From Algoriphagus yeomjeoni (GTDB taxonomy: Bacteria; Bacteroidota; Bacteroidia; Cytophagales; Cyclobacteriaceae), in NCBI RefSeq assembly GCF_003259505.1, contig NZ_QLLK01000003.1, positions 124,001-188,000 on the forward strand: a stretch of 64,000 bases of DNA. Direction: 5' to 3'. Positions 8,614 through 16,533 of the stretch are shown here, one piece after another. Made by a program: the position numbers and the translations under genes. Under the pieces are notes generated by a model, which saw only the letters and a program-made list of their open reading frames with translations, was not told the origin of the DNA and searched no databases. Numbering within the stretch: position 1 is the first letter of the stretch; each line of letters begins with the position of its first letter.

Positions 8614-9465
8614 ATGAACAAAATAGGATTCAATGTGCTGGCTTGGTCGGCAGAGATGTCGGAGGCGCTATTACCAGTTTTAGATCGCTTGAAAAAAATC
8701 GGCTATGACGGTGCAGAATTTTTCATAGGAGGTTCGCCTGAGGAATCTTTCAAATTAGTTGGTAAGCACTGCGCAGATATTGGGCTAGAAGTGACTACAG
8801 TTACTGTGATGGGGCCAGAGCAAAATCCAATTTCTCCTGATGCCACCGTGCGTAAAGCAGCAAGCGAGCAACTAAAATGGGTAATTGACAGAGCTCATGA
8901 TCTCAATTCACAAGTGCTTTGTGGGCCATTTCATTCTGGATTCACTGTTTTTGCCTCCCGGGAACCAATCGAAGACGAATATAATTGGTCTGCTGAAGTT
9001 CTTCATGGAGTGGCTGGATATGCCCAAGACGCCGGGGTTTTACTGACGCCGGAGGCATTGAACCGATTTGAATGCTATCTCTGTAATACTATGGAGCAGC
9101 TTGCTTATTTGCTCAAGAAAGTAGATCATCCGAATGTGAAGGCGATGTTTGATACACACCACGCGAACATTGAGGAGAAAAGGCTAGGAGATGCGATTAA
9201 GTTTATAGCACCTCAATTAGGTCATTTCCATATTTCAGAAAACGACCGTGGGACACCAGGTTCAGGTCATGTGGATTTTGATGAGACGTTTAAAGCCTTG
9301 GCGGATGTGAACTATAAAGGTTGGTTGACTATCGAAGGCTTTACCAGAAATGATCCCGCTTTTGCAAATTCTATTGGCGTTTGGAGGAATTTCTCCGAGC
9401 CTTGGGATATGGCTGAGAAAGGCTATGAGCTGATTAGCCAAATGGGAGAAAAGTATGGGTTGTAA
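8614..9465 (+). CDS. Sugar isomerase/epimerase, D-tagatose/D-psicose 3-epimerase-like TIM barrel
   Basis: 283 residues, starting at ATG 8614 (MNKIGFNVLAW). It is an AP-endonuclease-2-type TIM barrel. The four metal ligands of ketose 3-epimerases are all present and correctly spaced: E147 (LTPEALNRFE), D180 (AMFDTHHAN), H206 (GHFHISEN) and E241 (WLTIEGF). They are followed by the substrate-binding RGTPGSGHVDF stretch at 212-222. The spacing matches Pseudomonas cichorii D-tagatose 3-epimerase (152/185/211/246) with a constant offset of five. Those enzymes need Mn2+ or Mg2+ and epimerise C3 of ketohexoses. The true substrate may be a different keto-sugar, and the Tat oxidoreductase next door is consistent with a 3-keto intermediate (inference). 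Confidence 0.86.
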   Translation: MNKIGFNVLAWSAEMSEALLPVLDRLKKIGYDGAEFFIGGSPEESFKLVGKHCADIGLEVTTVTVMGPEQNPISPDATVRKAASEQLKWVIDRAHDLNSQVLCGPFHSGFTVFASREPIEDEYNWSAEVLHGVAGYAQDAGVLLTPEALNRFECYLCNTMEQLAYLLKKVDHPNVKAMFDTHHANIEEKRLGDAIKFIAPQLGHFHISENDRGTPGSGHVDFDETFKALADVNYKGWLTIEGFTRNDPAFANSIGVWRNFSEPWDMAEKGYELISQMGEKYGL

Positions 9466-9519
9466 TATTTAGTCATTAAGTAGTTAAGGACAAAGGAAGC
9501 GTGCCTATATCCTTCACTA

Positions 9520-10182
9520 TTAGACTATTGATTCCCCATTACTATTTGTCGTAAGCACCTCACTCATGTAATCAAAAAATGGGCGCATGGCTAAAAACGT
9601 AAGAATCACTTCTTTTTGAAAATCAGCAGATAAAACCTCTTCGTCAGTAAATTTTCTTTTTACTACAAATTGCTTTTTCTTGATTAATTCAATCGCAGGA
9701 TGATTTTTATCGAATCCTTTCGGAGCAATTTTTACAGCATCTTCTCCTTGAAGGGATTCGAAATAGTTTAGAAAAGTTTTTTGGGAAGTAATTTGTTGAA
9801 TTTCAGTGGTATTCGCTTCAAACTCTTTACGGATTTGGAACAGATCTTCTTTGTTTGGAGCCCAGAAACCTCCGCCAGCAAAACTATTGTTTGGTTCTAC
9901 TTGAAGATAATACCCACCTCTGAGCATGGGTTTAGCACGAGAATACCCAACGCCAAAATTCGGTTTGAAAGGAGTCTTGTCTTTTGAAAAACGGATATCA
10001 CGATAAATTCTGGAAATATGCATCCCAGTAATATTGTCATGATTTTGAAGTTCTGAGTATATCTGATTGAAAAACTCTTTGTTTTCCTTTATAATCAAAT
10101 CGTACTCAGATTTATGCTCAGTAAACCATTCACGATTGTTGTTTTCTTGTATCAGTTTAAGAAAATCAAAAGCCTTTTGCAT
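9520..10182 (-). CDS. DUF2461 domain protein
   Basis: 220 residues. The opening (AFDFLKLIQENNNREWFTEHKSEYD), the central ISRIYRDIRFSKDKTPFKPNFGVGYSR and the GGYYLQVEPNNSFAGGGFWAP segment are the recognisable body of the DUF2461/TIGR02453 family. No signal peptide or membrane segment is visible, so it is probably cytoplasmic. Its function is unknown in the family. Transcribed alone, convergent with the epimerase gene and downstream of a secreted hydrolase on the same strand; no functional link is evident. Confidence 0.88.
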   Translation of the reverse strand: MQKAFDFLKLIQENNNREWFTEHKSEYDLIIKENKEFFNQIYSELQNHDNITGMHISRIYRDIRFSKDKTPFKPNFGVGYSRAKPMLRGGYYLQVEPNNSFAGGGFWAPNKEDLFQIRKEFEANTTEIQQITSQKTFLNYFESLQGEDAVKIAPKGFDKNHPAIELIKKKQFVVKRKFTDEEVLSADFQKEVILTFLAMRPFFDYMSEVLTTNSNGESIV

Positions 10183-10231
10183 ACTAAAGTAAAAGGGATA
10201 AGAAATCTAAATTGTTAGAAACTGGAACAAA

Positions 10232-11536
10232 CTAGTTTTTAGGACTTTGATGATCCAACTCTAATCCAACCGTAGTTCGCGGTTTGAATCCTGGCCATTC
10301 TTTAGCCTCAGGATTAGCATTCACGTCGAGATAGTCTTTGTAGCTATCATTTCCCTTTAGGTAAAAGCCTAAAAATGCCGTAACAAAATGCTGGTTGATG
10401 TTATTGATTCTACGCATATCCCAAACGGAATCAGCATATCTCAAATATTCATCGATAGGTCTTCCTGGCTCAAGCGCTTCAGCTGGTGGAGGGTTAGGAG
10501 CAGTGTTATGTCGAGCGTCAATATATGTGAGAAGGTATCTCTCTGAGTTGACAGCCCCTTCATAAATGGCTTTTGTCCCTTCCTCATAGCCGGAGATATC
10601 ATCCTTACTTCCTGCTATGAATAGCGAAGGGATCTTAATTCCAGCCAAACCTTCTGCATTCCAAACACCACGTTGCATTCCCCAAGGAGCAAAAGCAACA
10701 ATCACTTTGATTCGTGGATCGATGGATGCCTCAAATTCAGGATTGCCAACCGAGCGTCTCAGCAAAGCTTTACTTCCACCAGTCATGCCCCCGAATAGTT
10801 GGACAGCTTGTGGGCTATAGCCTGCACCTGCTACATTCACCGCGCCATAGCCACCCATCGAATAACCAATTAGTGCGGTGTTATCAGCATTGACAACACC
10901 TTTCAAAAATGAGCCTTCCTCATTACCCAACCTTGCTATTTCATTCAGCACAAAAAGATCATCAAGAGATCTATTTAGGAGCGTGCTTTGAAATCCAGCC
11001 GCATCTCTGAATGTGGCTTCGGTGTGATCTATCGCTACTACTACATAGCCTTTGGAAGCGAGATTTTCAGTGAGGTAAGTCATCAAATATCTAGAACCAG
11101 TATATCCGTGCGATACAATTACCAGTGGAAAAGGGGCGCTTGAGTTGGCTGGTTTAGCATTTCTTGTCGCTCTACCTAGAAAAGTGAAGGGAACAAGAGG
11201 TCTAGTAGGAGAACCATTTTGTCCCATCACTTCGTCGTAAGAAATCAACTCATCTGATCCAGCCTCTGTTGGGTACCAGATTTCTACTTTCAATGGTCTA
11301 TTGTAAAGGGAATCTCCGCCCTTACCATAATTAAGAATATCGAGTTGATTTTCATGAATCAAATCGAGGGTCTGAACCCCTACTGCATATTCGCCTCGGG
11401 CGGACAGTTCTGGTGCATCTGGCAATAAATCTCCATAGACAAAAGGTTTTGGAAAGGACTGTCCAAAGCTGATGGATAAGGAGCTTAATACGAAAAGGTG
11501 AGTTAGAATTGAAGCAAAAAGGCCCTTGTTGTTCAT
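10232..11536 (-). CDS. Secreted alpha/beta hydrolase (PAF-acetylhydrolase/dienelactone hydrolase-like)
   Basis: 434 residues. A signal peptide (about 1-25, ending ISFGQ) precedes an alpha/beta hydrolase. The oxyanion region is LVIVSHGYTGSRY (138-150), the nucleophile elbow is GYSMGG with S226, the acid is probably D312 or D313 (FIAGSKDD), and the catalytic His is H343 (DARHNTA). The N-terminal layout (ARGEYAVGVQTLDLIH, then a 'PLKVEIWYPT' strand) is that of secreted PAF-acetylhydrolase-like esterases. The natural ester substrate is unknown. It starts 160 bp downstream of the redoxin-like lipoprotein gene and is probably transcribed separately. Confidence 0.82.
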   Translation of the reverse strand: MNNKGLFASILTHLFVLSSLSISFGQSFPKPFVYGDLLPDAPELSARGEYAVGVQTLDLIHENQLDILNYGKGGDSLYNRPLKVEIWYPTEAGSDELISYDEVMGQNGSPTRPLVPFTFLGRATRNAKPANSSAPFPLVIVSHGYTGSRYLMTYLTENLASKGYVVVAIDHTEATFRDAAGFQSTLLNRSLDDLFVLNEIARLGNEEGSFLKGVVNADNTALIGYSMGGYGAVNVAGAGYSPQAVQLFGGMTGGSKALLRRSVGNPEFEASIDPRIKVIVAFAPWGMQRGVWNAEGLAGIKIPSLFIAGSKDDISGYEEGTKAIYEGAVNSERYLLTYIDARHNTAPNPPPAEALEPGRPIDEYLRYADSVWDMRRINNINQHFVTAFLGFYLKGNDSYKDYLDVNANPEAKEWPGFKPRTTVGLELDHQSPKN

Positions 11537-11696
11537 CTCTTGAGTTAATTTTGGTTTATTGTTTCAAGATAAGAAATGAAATTTTAACAAAGGTATTTTC
11601 TAAGGAATGACGATTGTGTCCTCGAATCTAAAGGTTAACCTCTAAAAATAAGATTTGGGATTCTACAAACTTTTTTAGATTCTTAGCAAATGTGGA

Positions 11697-12416
11697 CTAG
11701 GGATGAATCAAAGATTGAATTTCTGAATAGCTATCCTTATCTAAATATGAAACCACATTTTGAGATGGATCTATCAAAATGGTGGTAGGCATTCTGGTTA
11801 TGTGATATTTTGCAAAGAAGCCTTGGCCATCACCGACTAAATGAATCACATCAGAAAACATACTTAACTCTCTATCAATGTTTTCCTTTGTATCCAAAGA
11901 ACATAAAACAGTGGTTAGATTCGCTGATTTAGAAACCTTATTGATTTCTTCTGAAAAGGAAACGTAATTATCTATATCCATTTTATCTGCAAAAAAATCA
12001 AATCTAACAATCACCCATTTCCCTAACATTTCCTCTGAGGAGATCTCTTTATTAGCTATAGTTGTGAAAGTAAAGTCAGGAAATTTTTGTCCAATTTGAG
12101 GTTGGAGTGAGGGATCTCTTCGTGAGTAATTTTTACTTGGTTCATCTGGGTTGTACAGGAATTTTTCTGGATTTCCGTATTTATCATAAATTTTATCTAA
12201 GCCGATGGTCGGGTTTTCTTTTATCATTTTCGAGAACTCTTCCATGGAGATGGGCTCTCCAGTTTTCGCATTAAACAATTTATCATCTAGGGAATGGCGG
12301 ACGGTAGTTGAGACTTTAGTCACTGTTACATTTTGATCTTGAACTAGGGAGGATTCTTTTGAACAAGAAATTAAGGCAATAAAAAGGCAGGAAATGAATA
12401 GTCGTTTTTTAATCAT
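11697..12416 (-). CDS. Redoxin/TlpA-like lipoprotein without the CXXC motif
   Basis: 239 residues. An SPII signal with lipobox LISC places the lipidated Cys at 18. Residues 108-239 have the thioredoxin-like peroxiredoxin layout: IGQKFPDFTFTTIANKEISSEE, LGKWVIVRFDFF, a cis-Pro loop RMPTTILIDP (209-218), and the final strand VVSYLD. Where TlpA proteins carry WCxxC, this one reads FFADKM (141-146), with no Cys; the only other Cys besides the lipid one and C10 is C172. A disulfide reductase role is therefore unlikely, and a binding or chaperone role is possible. Residues 20-107 are unrecognised. Confidence 0.75.
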   Translation of the reverse strand: MIKKRLFISCLFIALISCSKESSLVQDQNVTVTKVSTTVRHSLDDKLFNAKTGEPISMEEFSKMIKENPTIGLDKIYDKYGNPEKFLYNPDEPSKNYSRRDPSLQPQIGQKFPDFTFTTIANKEISSEEMLGKWVIVRFDFFADKMDIDNYVSFSEEINKVSKSANLTTVLCSLDTKENIDRELSMFSDVIHLVGDGQGFFAKYHITRMPTTILIDPSQNVVSYLDKDSYSEIQSLIHP

Positions 12417-12632
12417 AGGATATATTTTATGCTAGGAAGATAGTTATTTAGATAAACTGTTCTATAAGTTTTTACATTAATTGCTTGGTTTTTCTTCGTG
12501 GATCCCAAAATCAATGAAATAATTCATGCTATACTGACAGTAACTTTCAGCTACTATTCAAGTCCTATTCTTAGAAATTATCCTACCGAAATGAGATTTT
12601 TAGATAACTTCTCGTTTTAATCCATTTTCACT

Positions 12633-13085
12633 ATGATCACACTTACTCGTACTGATTCCTCAAATCCTGATTTTGTAGCTTTAGTAAAGCAGCTCGATGC
12701 CTATTTAGCTGAAAAGGATGGTAGAGAGCATGACTTTTACAATCAATTTAATAAGATCGTTAACCTGAAAAATGTGGTGGTGGGCTATGAAAATGGAGTT
12801 CCTGTTGCTTGCGGTGCGATTAAGGAGTTTGATAAAGACTCCATGGAAGTAAAACGTATGTTTACAAAGCCTGATGCCAGAGGGAAAGGTTTAGCTTCCA
12901 CCGTCTTAACAGAGTTGGAAGTATGGGCTGCAGAACTAGGCTATAAAAAATGTGTACTTGAAACAGGAAAAAGACAGGTGGAGGCAGTGGCACTTTATAA
13001 TAAGCAGGGATATGCCCTTATTCCAAACTATGGACAATACATTGGAATTGAGAATAGTGTTTGTTTTCAGAAAGAGTTGAAATGA
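12633..13085 (+). CDS. GNAT family N-acetyltransferase
   Basis: 150 residues. The acetyl-CoA binding motif is RGKGLA at 83-88 (KPDARGKGLASTVLTELE), preceded by strand VVVGYENGVPVACGAIKEF and MEVKRMFTKP, and followed by the C-terminal CVLETGKRQVEAVALYNKQGY, typical of GNAT enzymes. Single-domain, cytoplasmic. The acceptor substrate cannot be inferred. A 216-bp divergent spacer separates it from the upstream lipoprotein gene, where no clear promoter was picked out. Confidence 0.88.
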   Translation: MITLTRTDSSNPDFVALVKQLDAYLAEKDGREHDFYNQFNKIVNLKNVVVGYENGVPVACGAIKEFDKDSMEVKRMFTKPDARGKGLASTVLTELEVWAAELGYKKCVLETGKRQVEAVALYNKQGYALIPNYGQYIGIENSVCFQKELK

Positions 13086-13096
13086 GTTGTTTTAGT

Positions 13097-13230
13097 TCAC
13101 ACAGATCGCCGCTGAACCAACACGCAGATTTTCGGGGATTATGATTTCGATCAATTAATTAGACCCAATAACTCCCTAATAAATTCTCTGCAAATCTGCG
13201 AAAGTTATCTGCGTTTATCTGCGTGAATTA
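13097..13230. repeat. Intergenic cluster of ATCTGCG/CGCAGAT motifs
   Basis: Convergent spacer between the GNAT gene and gldH. ATCTGCG occurs at 13194-13200, 13207-13213 and 13217-13223, and its complement CGCAGAT at 13123-13129. CACGCAGAT (13121-13129) and ATCTGCGTG (13217-13225) form the outer ends of an inverted repeat. No coding frame is apparent. It looks like a degenerate dispersed intergenic repeat. Confidence 0.5.
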
Positions 13231-13250
13231 TACCCAGATGAATCTAAGTT

Positions 13251-13706
13251 TTATTTCAAAATCTTAATCCCAACTGCTTCCACGCCCGGCAATAGGTCCT
13301 GTCTCATGTATTGCAATAGCGTAACAGTCTTGGTGTTTTGATCAAATAGGAAAGGAAGTGTATCGTAGCGCGTGTAAGAATTTCCAAATCCTTCACCAAG
13401 GGGTTCACCGGATTTAGGATCGAATAAGATCAAATTCACTAGCTTATTGTCCAGAATTACACCAGCAGAATCTTTGCTAATTACTCTCATATAGCAATTA
13501 GAAAAAGCATATTCCTCGTTAAACTTCACTGCGACTAGATCAGGTGTATTGATTAGCTCCACATCCTGAAGGTCGAAAACAAGACTATCGGTAATGCTCC
13601 AATTTTGATTTGGGAGGCTGTGAAAGTCCTCGTAAATGCGCCCGTCTGTACAGGCTGCAGTCACGAGGATAAGAACTATAAAAAGGTAATGTTTAACCTT
13701 ATTCAT
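13251..13706 (-). CDS. gldH: Gliding motility lipoprotein GldH
   Basis: 151 residues. A much longer in-frame extension (to 14120) exists, but it is antisense-like Lys/Gln/Arg text overlapping ricT. The ATG at 13706 gives MNKVKHYLFIVLILVTAAC, a clean SPII signal with lipid Cys19. The mature start IYEDFHSLPNQNW followed by SITDSLVF is the GldH signature. In Flavobacterium johnsoniae GldH is an essential gliding lipoprotein, and its mutants also lose type IX-dependent functions. The start codon lies inside the ricT stop region (8-nt overlap), so the two genes are probably translationally coupled. It shares a functional theme with the giant surface protein and PorP/SprF gene at the left end. Confidence 0.9.
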   Translation of the reverse strand: MNKVKHYLFIVLILVTAACTDGRIYEDFHSLPNQNWSITDSLVFDLQDVELINTPDLVAVKFNEEYAFSNCYMRVISKDSAGVILDNKLVNLILFDPKSGEPLGEGFGNSYTRYDTLPFLFDQNTKTVTLLQYMRQDLLPGVEAVGIKILK

Positions 13707-15189
13707 TCCCTGGTTTATTTGGATTTGGCCCTTGATTTTTTCGCGGAGGAAATCTCTTTTTCCCCTGAGGTTTTGGCTTAGCGTCATTTGTACTAGCATT
13801 TCCTGCATTCCCTTCAGCTGGTTTTGGCTTCTGTACATTTTGCCTCTTTGGAGGTCCGCCCTTTGCTTTTGGCTGCTGTGGTTGAGCTGCTGGCGTTTGT
13901 CCGACATTTGCTTCAGGATTTCTAGGCTTATTTCTGTTCTTGTTTCTGCGCTTTTTGGGCTGATCTCCAGCTGGTCTTGGACCCTGATTAGCATTCTGCT
14001 GAGCTTCAGGTTTATTTGGTTTAGAATCAGGTTTATTCGATCCTTGTTGATTTCTGTTTCCGCCTGAATTTCTATTTTGTGGACGTGGTTTTTTCTTGCG
14101 TTTAGGGCTAGAAGACGCAAACTTTTTATCTAAAAGTTCAAGTTCTCTAGTTGATTTAGCTGCTAAATCTTCAATTTCTGAAGCTTCATTATATTGAAGT
14201 GTGAAGACTTTTTTTCCTTTTTCGTTGATTTCAAGAATCTCCTTCACTCGCTCGCAAGTGATGCTATGCCAGTCGTTATCATTGTTGTAGCTAAACCACA
14301 TCAGCTTACGGAAAATATCCGTTTTCTGAAGTTTCGCTGGGCCGGACTCAGTCTGGAGTGGACGATCAATTGATGGAATATCTTTGATCGCATCCATGTA
14401 AGTATCCAACTCATAGTTTAGACAGCATTTTAGCCTACCGCATTGACCACTTAATTTACCTGGGTTTAGAGAAAGGTTCTGGTATCGTGCTGCAGATGTG
14501 CTGACATTTTTGAAGTCAACCAGCCAAGTAGAACAGCATAGTTCTCTTCCGCAAACGCCAATTCCGCCAAGTCTTCCAGCTTCTTGTCGGAGGCTGATTT
14601 GGCGCATTTCTACTCTGATTCTGAACTCTCCTGCCAGCGCTTTGATCAATTCACGGAAATCAACACGGTCATCTGCAGAATAGTAAAAAGTAGCTTTGGA
14701 GTTATCTGCCTGATATTCTACATCGGACATTTTCATTTTTAGCCCAAATTCTTCGACTATCTGACGGCATCGATAAAGCGTTGGGATTTCCCGGTTTTGG
14801 GCTTCTCCCCACTTTTCCATGTCTTTTTGATTTGCGACACGGTATATTCTCAGGATTTCGTCGTCATTCCTGATTTTTCTTTTTTGCATTTGCAGACGAA
14901 CAAGTTCGCCCTGCAGGGAAACATAGCCGATGTGATGCCCGCTTGGGACGTCTACAACGACAGGGTCACCGGTGTTTAAGGCGAGAAAATCTACATTTCG
15001 AAAGTACTCTTTTCTTCCTCCTTTGAATTTTACTTCTACTATATCAAAGTTGTCTACCTCGGGAATTCCCATGTGAGATAGCCAATCGAAAACATTCATT
15101 TTATTACAATCACTCGTCCCGCAGCTGCCGTTACTTTGGCAACCTCCGGTTCCTCCTGAGGAGGTTGAGCATGTGCTACATCCAGACAT
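13699..15189 (-). CDS. ricT: PSP1-domain protein, RicT/YaaT family
   Basis: 496 residues. A short Cys/Gly/Ser-rich head (1-30, seven Cys) leads into the PSP1 domain (about 50-270). The two conserved Cys clusters are GVCGRELCC (C213, C218, C219) and GQCGRLKCC (C250, C255, C256). In Bacillus, RicT works with RicA and RicF in an Fe-S-containing complex that affects RNA processing; whether the Bacteroidota protein does so is not established here. From about residue 360 the sequence is low-complexity, rich in Lys, Pro, Asn, Gln and Arg (KKRRNKNRNKPR), suggesting a disordered, possibly RNA-binding tail. It follows purD by 43 bp and overlaps gldH. Confidence 0.86.
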   Translation of the reverse strand: MSGCSTCSTSSGGTGGCQSNGSCGTSDCNKMNVFDWLSHMGIPEVDNFDIVEVKFKGGRKEYFRNVDFLALNTGDPVVVDVPSGHHIGYVSLQGELVRLQMQKRKIRNDDEILRIYRVANQKDMEKWGEAQNREIPTLYRCRQIVEEFGLKMKMSDVEYQADNSKATFYYSADDRVDFRELIKALAGEFRIRVEMRQISLRQEAGRLGGIGVCGRELCCSTWLVDFKNVSTSAARYQNLSLNPGKLSGQCGRLKCCLNYELDTYMDAIKDIPSIDRPLQTESGPAKLQKTDIFRKLMWFSYNNDNDWHSITCERVKEILEINEKGKKVFTLQYNEASEIEDLAAKSTRELELLDKKFASSSPKRKKKPRPQNRNSGGNRNQQGSNKPDSKPNKPEAQQNANQGPRPAGDQPKKRRNKNRNKPRNPEANVGQTPAAQPQQPKAKGGPPKRQNVQKPKPAEGNAGNASTNDAKPKPQGKKRFPPRKNQGPNPNKPGNE

Positions 15190-15232
15190 AATATATAGAC
15201 AGGGACTAAGCCCTGATTAGTTTTGGGTTTAA

Positions 15233-16519
15233 TTACATTAAGTTCAAGATATCCATTCCGATATCCTTGCGGTAGTAGGCTTGATCCCAATTGATCCCTT
15301 TTACCGTTGTAAAGGCATTGCTCAAGGCTTCCTGCAATGATTCCCCTTTTCCTGTTACAGCGATTACCCGACCACCTTGGTTGACTAAGTCTCCGTTTTC
15401 ATTTCTTCCCGTTCCTGCGTGGAAAATCTCCGCTCCCTGCACCGTATCAGGCAGAGAAATAACTTTTCCTTTTTCATATGACCCTGGATATCCACCACTA
15501 ACCATTACTACGGTAGTCGCATAGTCAGGAGAGATTTTTAATTCATAAGAATCCAGGGTTCCAGTGCCGATGCCATGAAGCAAAGCCAAAAAGTCACTTT
15601 CAATTCTAGGAAGTACAGCTTCTGTCTCCGGGTCGCCCATACGCACGTTATATTCGATGACGTGTGGCTCTCCATCTTTATTCATCAGCCCAATAAATAA
15701 GAATCCTTTGTAGGGAATGTTTTCTTTTGCTAACCCATCTACTGTTGGCTTAACTACTTTCTCTTCTACTTTGGCCATAAAGGCCTCATCTGCGAAAATA
15801 ACTGGGCTCACAGCACCCATTCCTCCTGTATTTAATCCTGTATCTCCTTCTCCGATTCGCTTATAATCTTTCGCCTCCGGCAAAATCTTATAATTTTTCC
15901 CATCAGTAGCGACGAAAACAGAAAGCTCGATTCCAGTCAAAAACTCTTCAATTACAACCTTCGAAGAAGCCTCACCAAACTTCTGATCCAAAAGCATTTC
16001 CTTCAACGAATTTTTTGCTTCCTCTAAAGTTAAACAGATAAGCACGCCTTTGCCGGCAGCTAGGCCATCTGCTTTTAATACAATCGGAAGACTTTGCCTA
16101 TCCAAATAAGTAAGCCCTTCTTCCAACTGATCTGCGGTGAATGTCTCATAGGCTGCCGTCGGGACATTATTACGCTGCATAAAGCGTTTCGAAAAGTCCT
16201 TGCTACCTTCCAATGTAGCCCCTAATTGGGAAGGTCCCACAACGGGAATCGCAGCAGTTTCTGGTTGACTTTGTAGGTAATCTACAATTCCTTTAACCAA
16301 AGGCTCTTCTGGTCCTACGACCACTAGGGCGATGTTATTAGATGTGATAAAATCTCGGATTCCGTCAAAATCTGTGATGCTGAGATTGACATTGGTTGCT
16401 ATGCTTTCGGTGCCGGCATTGCCAGGAGCTACATATAATTGGGTACAATCGGTGCTTTGTACAATCTTCCAAGCGAAAGCATGTTCTCTGCCTCCGCTCC
16501 CTAATAAGAGTATATTCAT
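15233..16519 (-). CDS. purD: Phosphoribosylamine-glycine ligase
   Basis: 428 residues, the usual PurD length. The N-terminal MNILLLGSGGREHAFAWKI, the ATP-grasp elements (LPIVLKADGLAAGKGV, EFLTGIELSVFVATDG), GDTGLNTGGMGAVSP and HVIEYNVRMGDPETEAVLPR are all present. It joins 5-phosphoribosylamine and glycine with ATP in purine synthesis. It sits 14 bp after recQ and 43 bp before ricT in a minus-strand run likely transcribed together. Nothing unusual seen. Confidence 0.97.
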   Translation of the reverse strand: MNILLLGSGGREHAFAWKIVQSTDCTQLYVAPGNAGTESIATNVNLSITDFDGIRDFITSNNIALVVVGPEEPLVKGIVDYLQSQPETAAIPVVGPSQLGATLEGSKDFSKRFMQRNNVPTAAYETFTADQLEEGLTYLDRQSLPIVLKADGLAAGKGVLICLTLEEAKNSLKEMLLDQKFGEASSKVVIEEFLTGIELSVFVATDGKNYKILPEAKDYKRIGEGDTGLNTGGMGAVSPVIFADEAFMAKVEEKVVKPTVDGLAKENIPYKGFLFIGLMNKDGEPHVIEYNVRMGDPETEAVLPRIESDFLALLHGIGTGTLDSYELKISPDYATTVVMVSGGYPGSYEKGKVISLPDTVQGAEIFHAGTGRNENGDLVNQGGRVIAVTGKGESLQEALSNAFTTVKGINWDQAYYRKDIGMDILNLM

Positions 16520-16533
16520 TGACTCAATTCAAG

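Noticed and set aside
13732..14067. 111-residue plus-strand frame rich in Trp, Leu and Ser
   Set aside because: Antisense to the low-complexity tail of ricT; hydrophobicity arises from its Lys/Asn codons.
13707..14120. Long N-terminal extension of gldH
   Set aside because: The extension is Lys/Gln/Arg-rich text read out of frame from ricT. The internal ATG at 13706 gives a proper lipoprotein signal.
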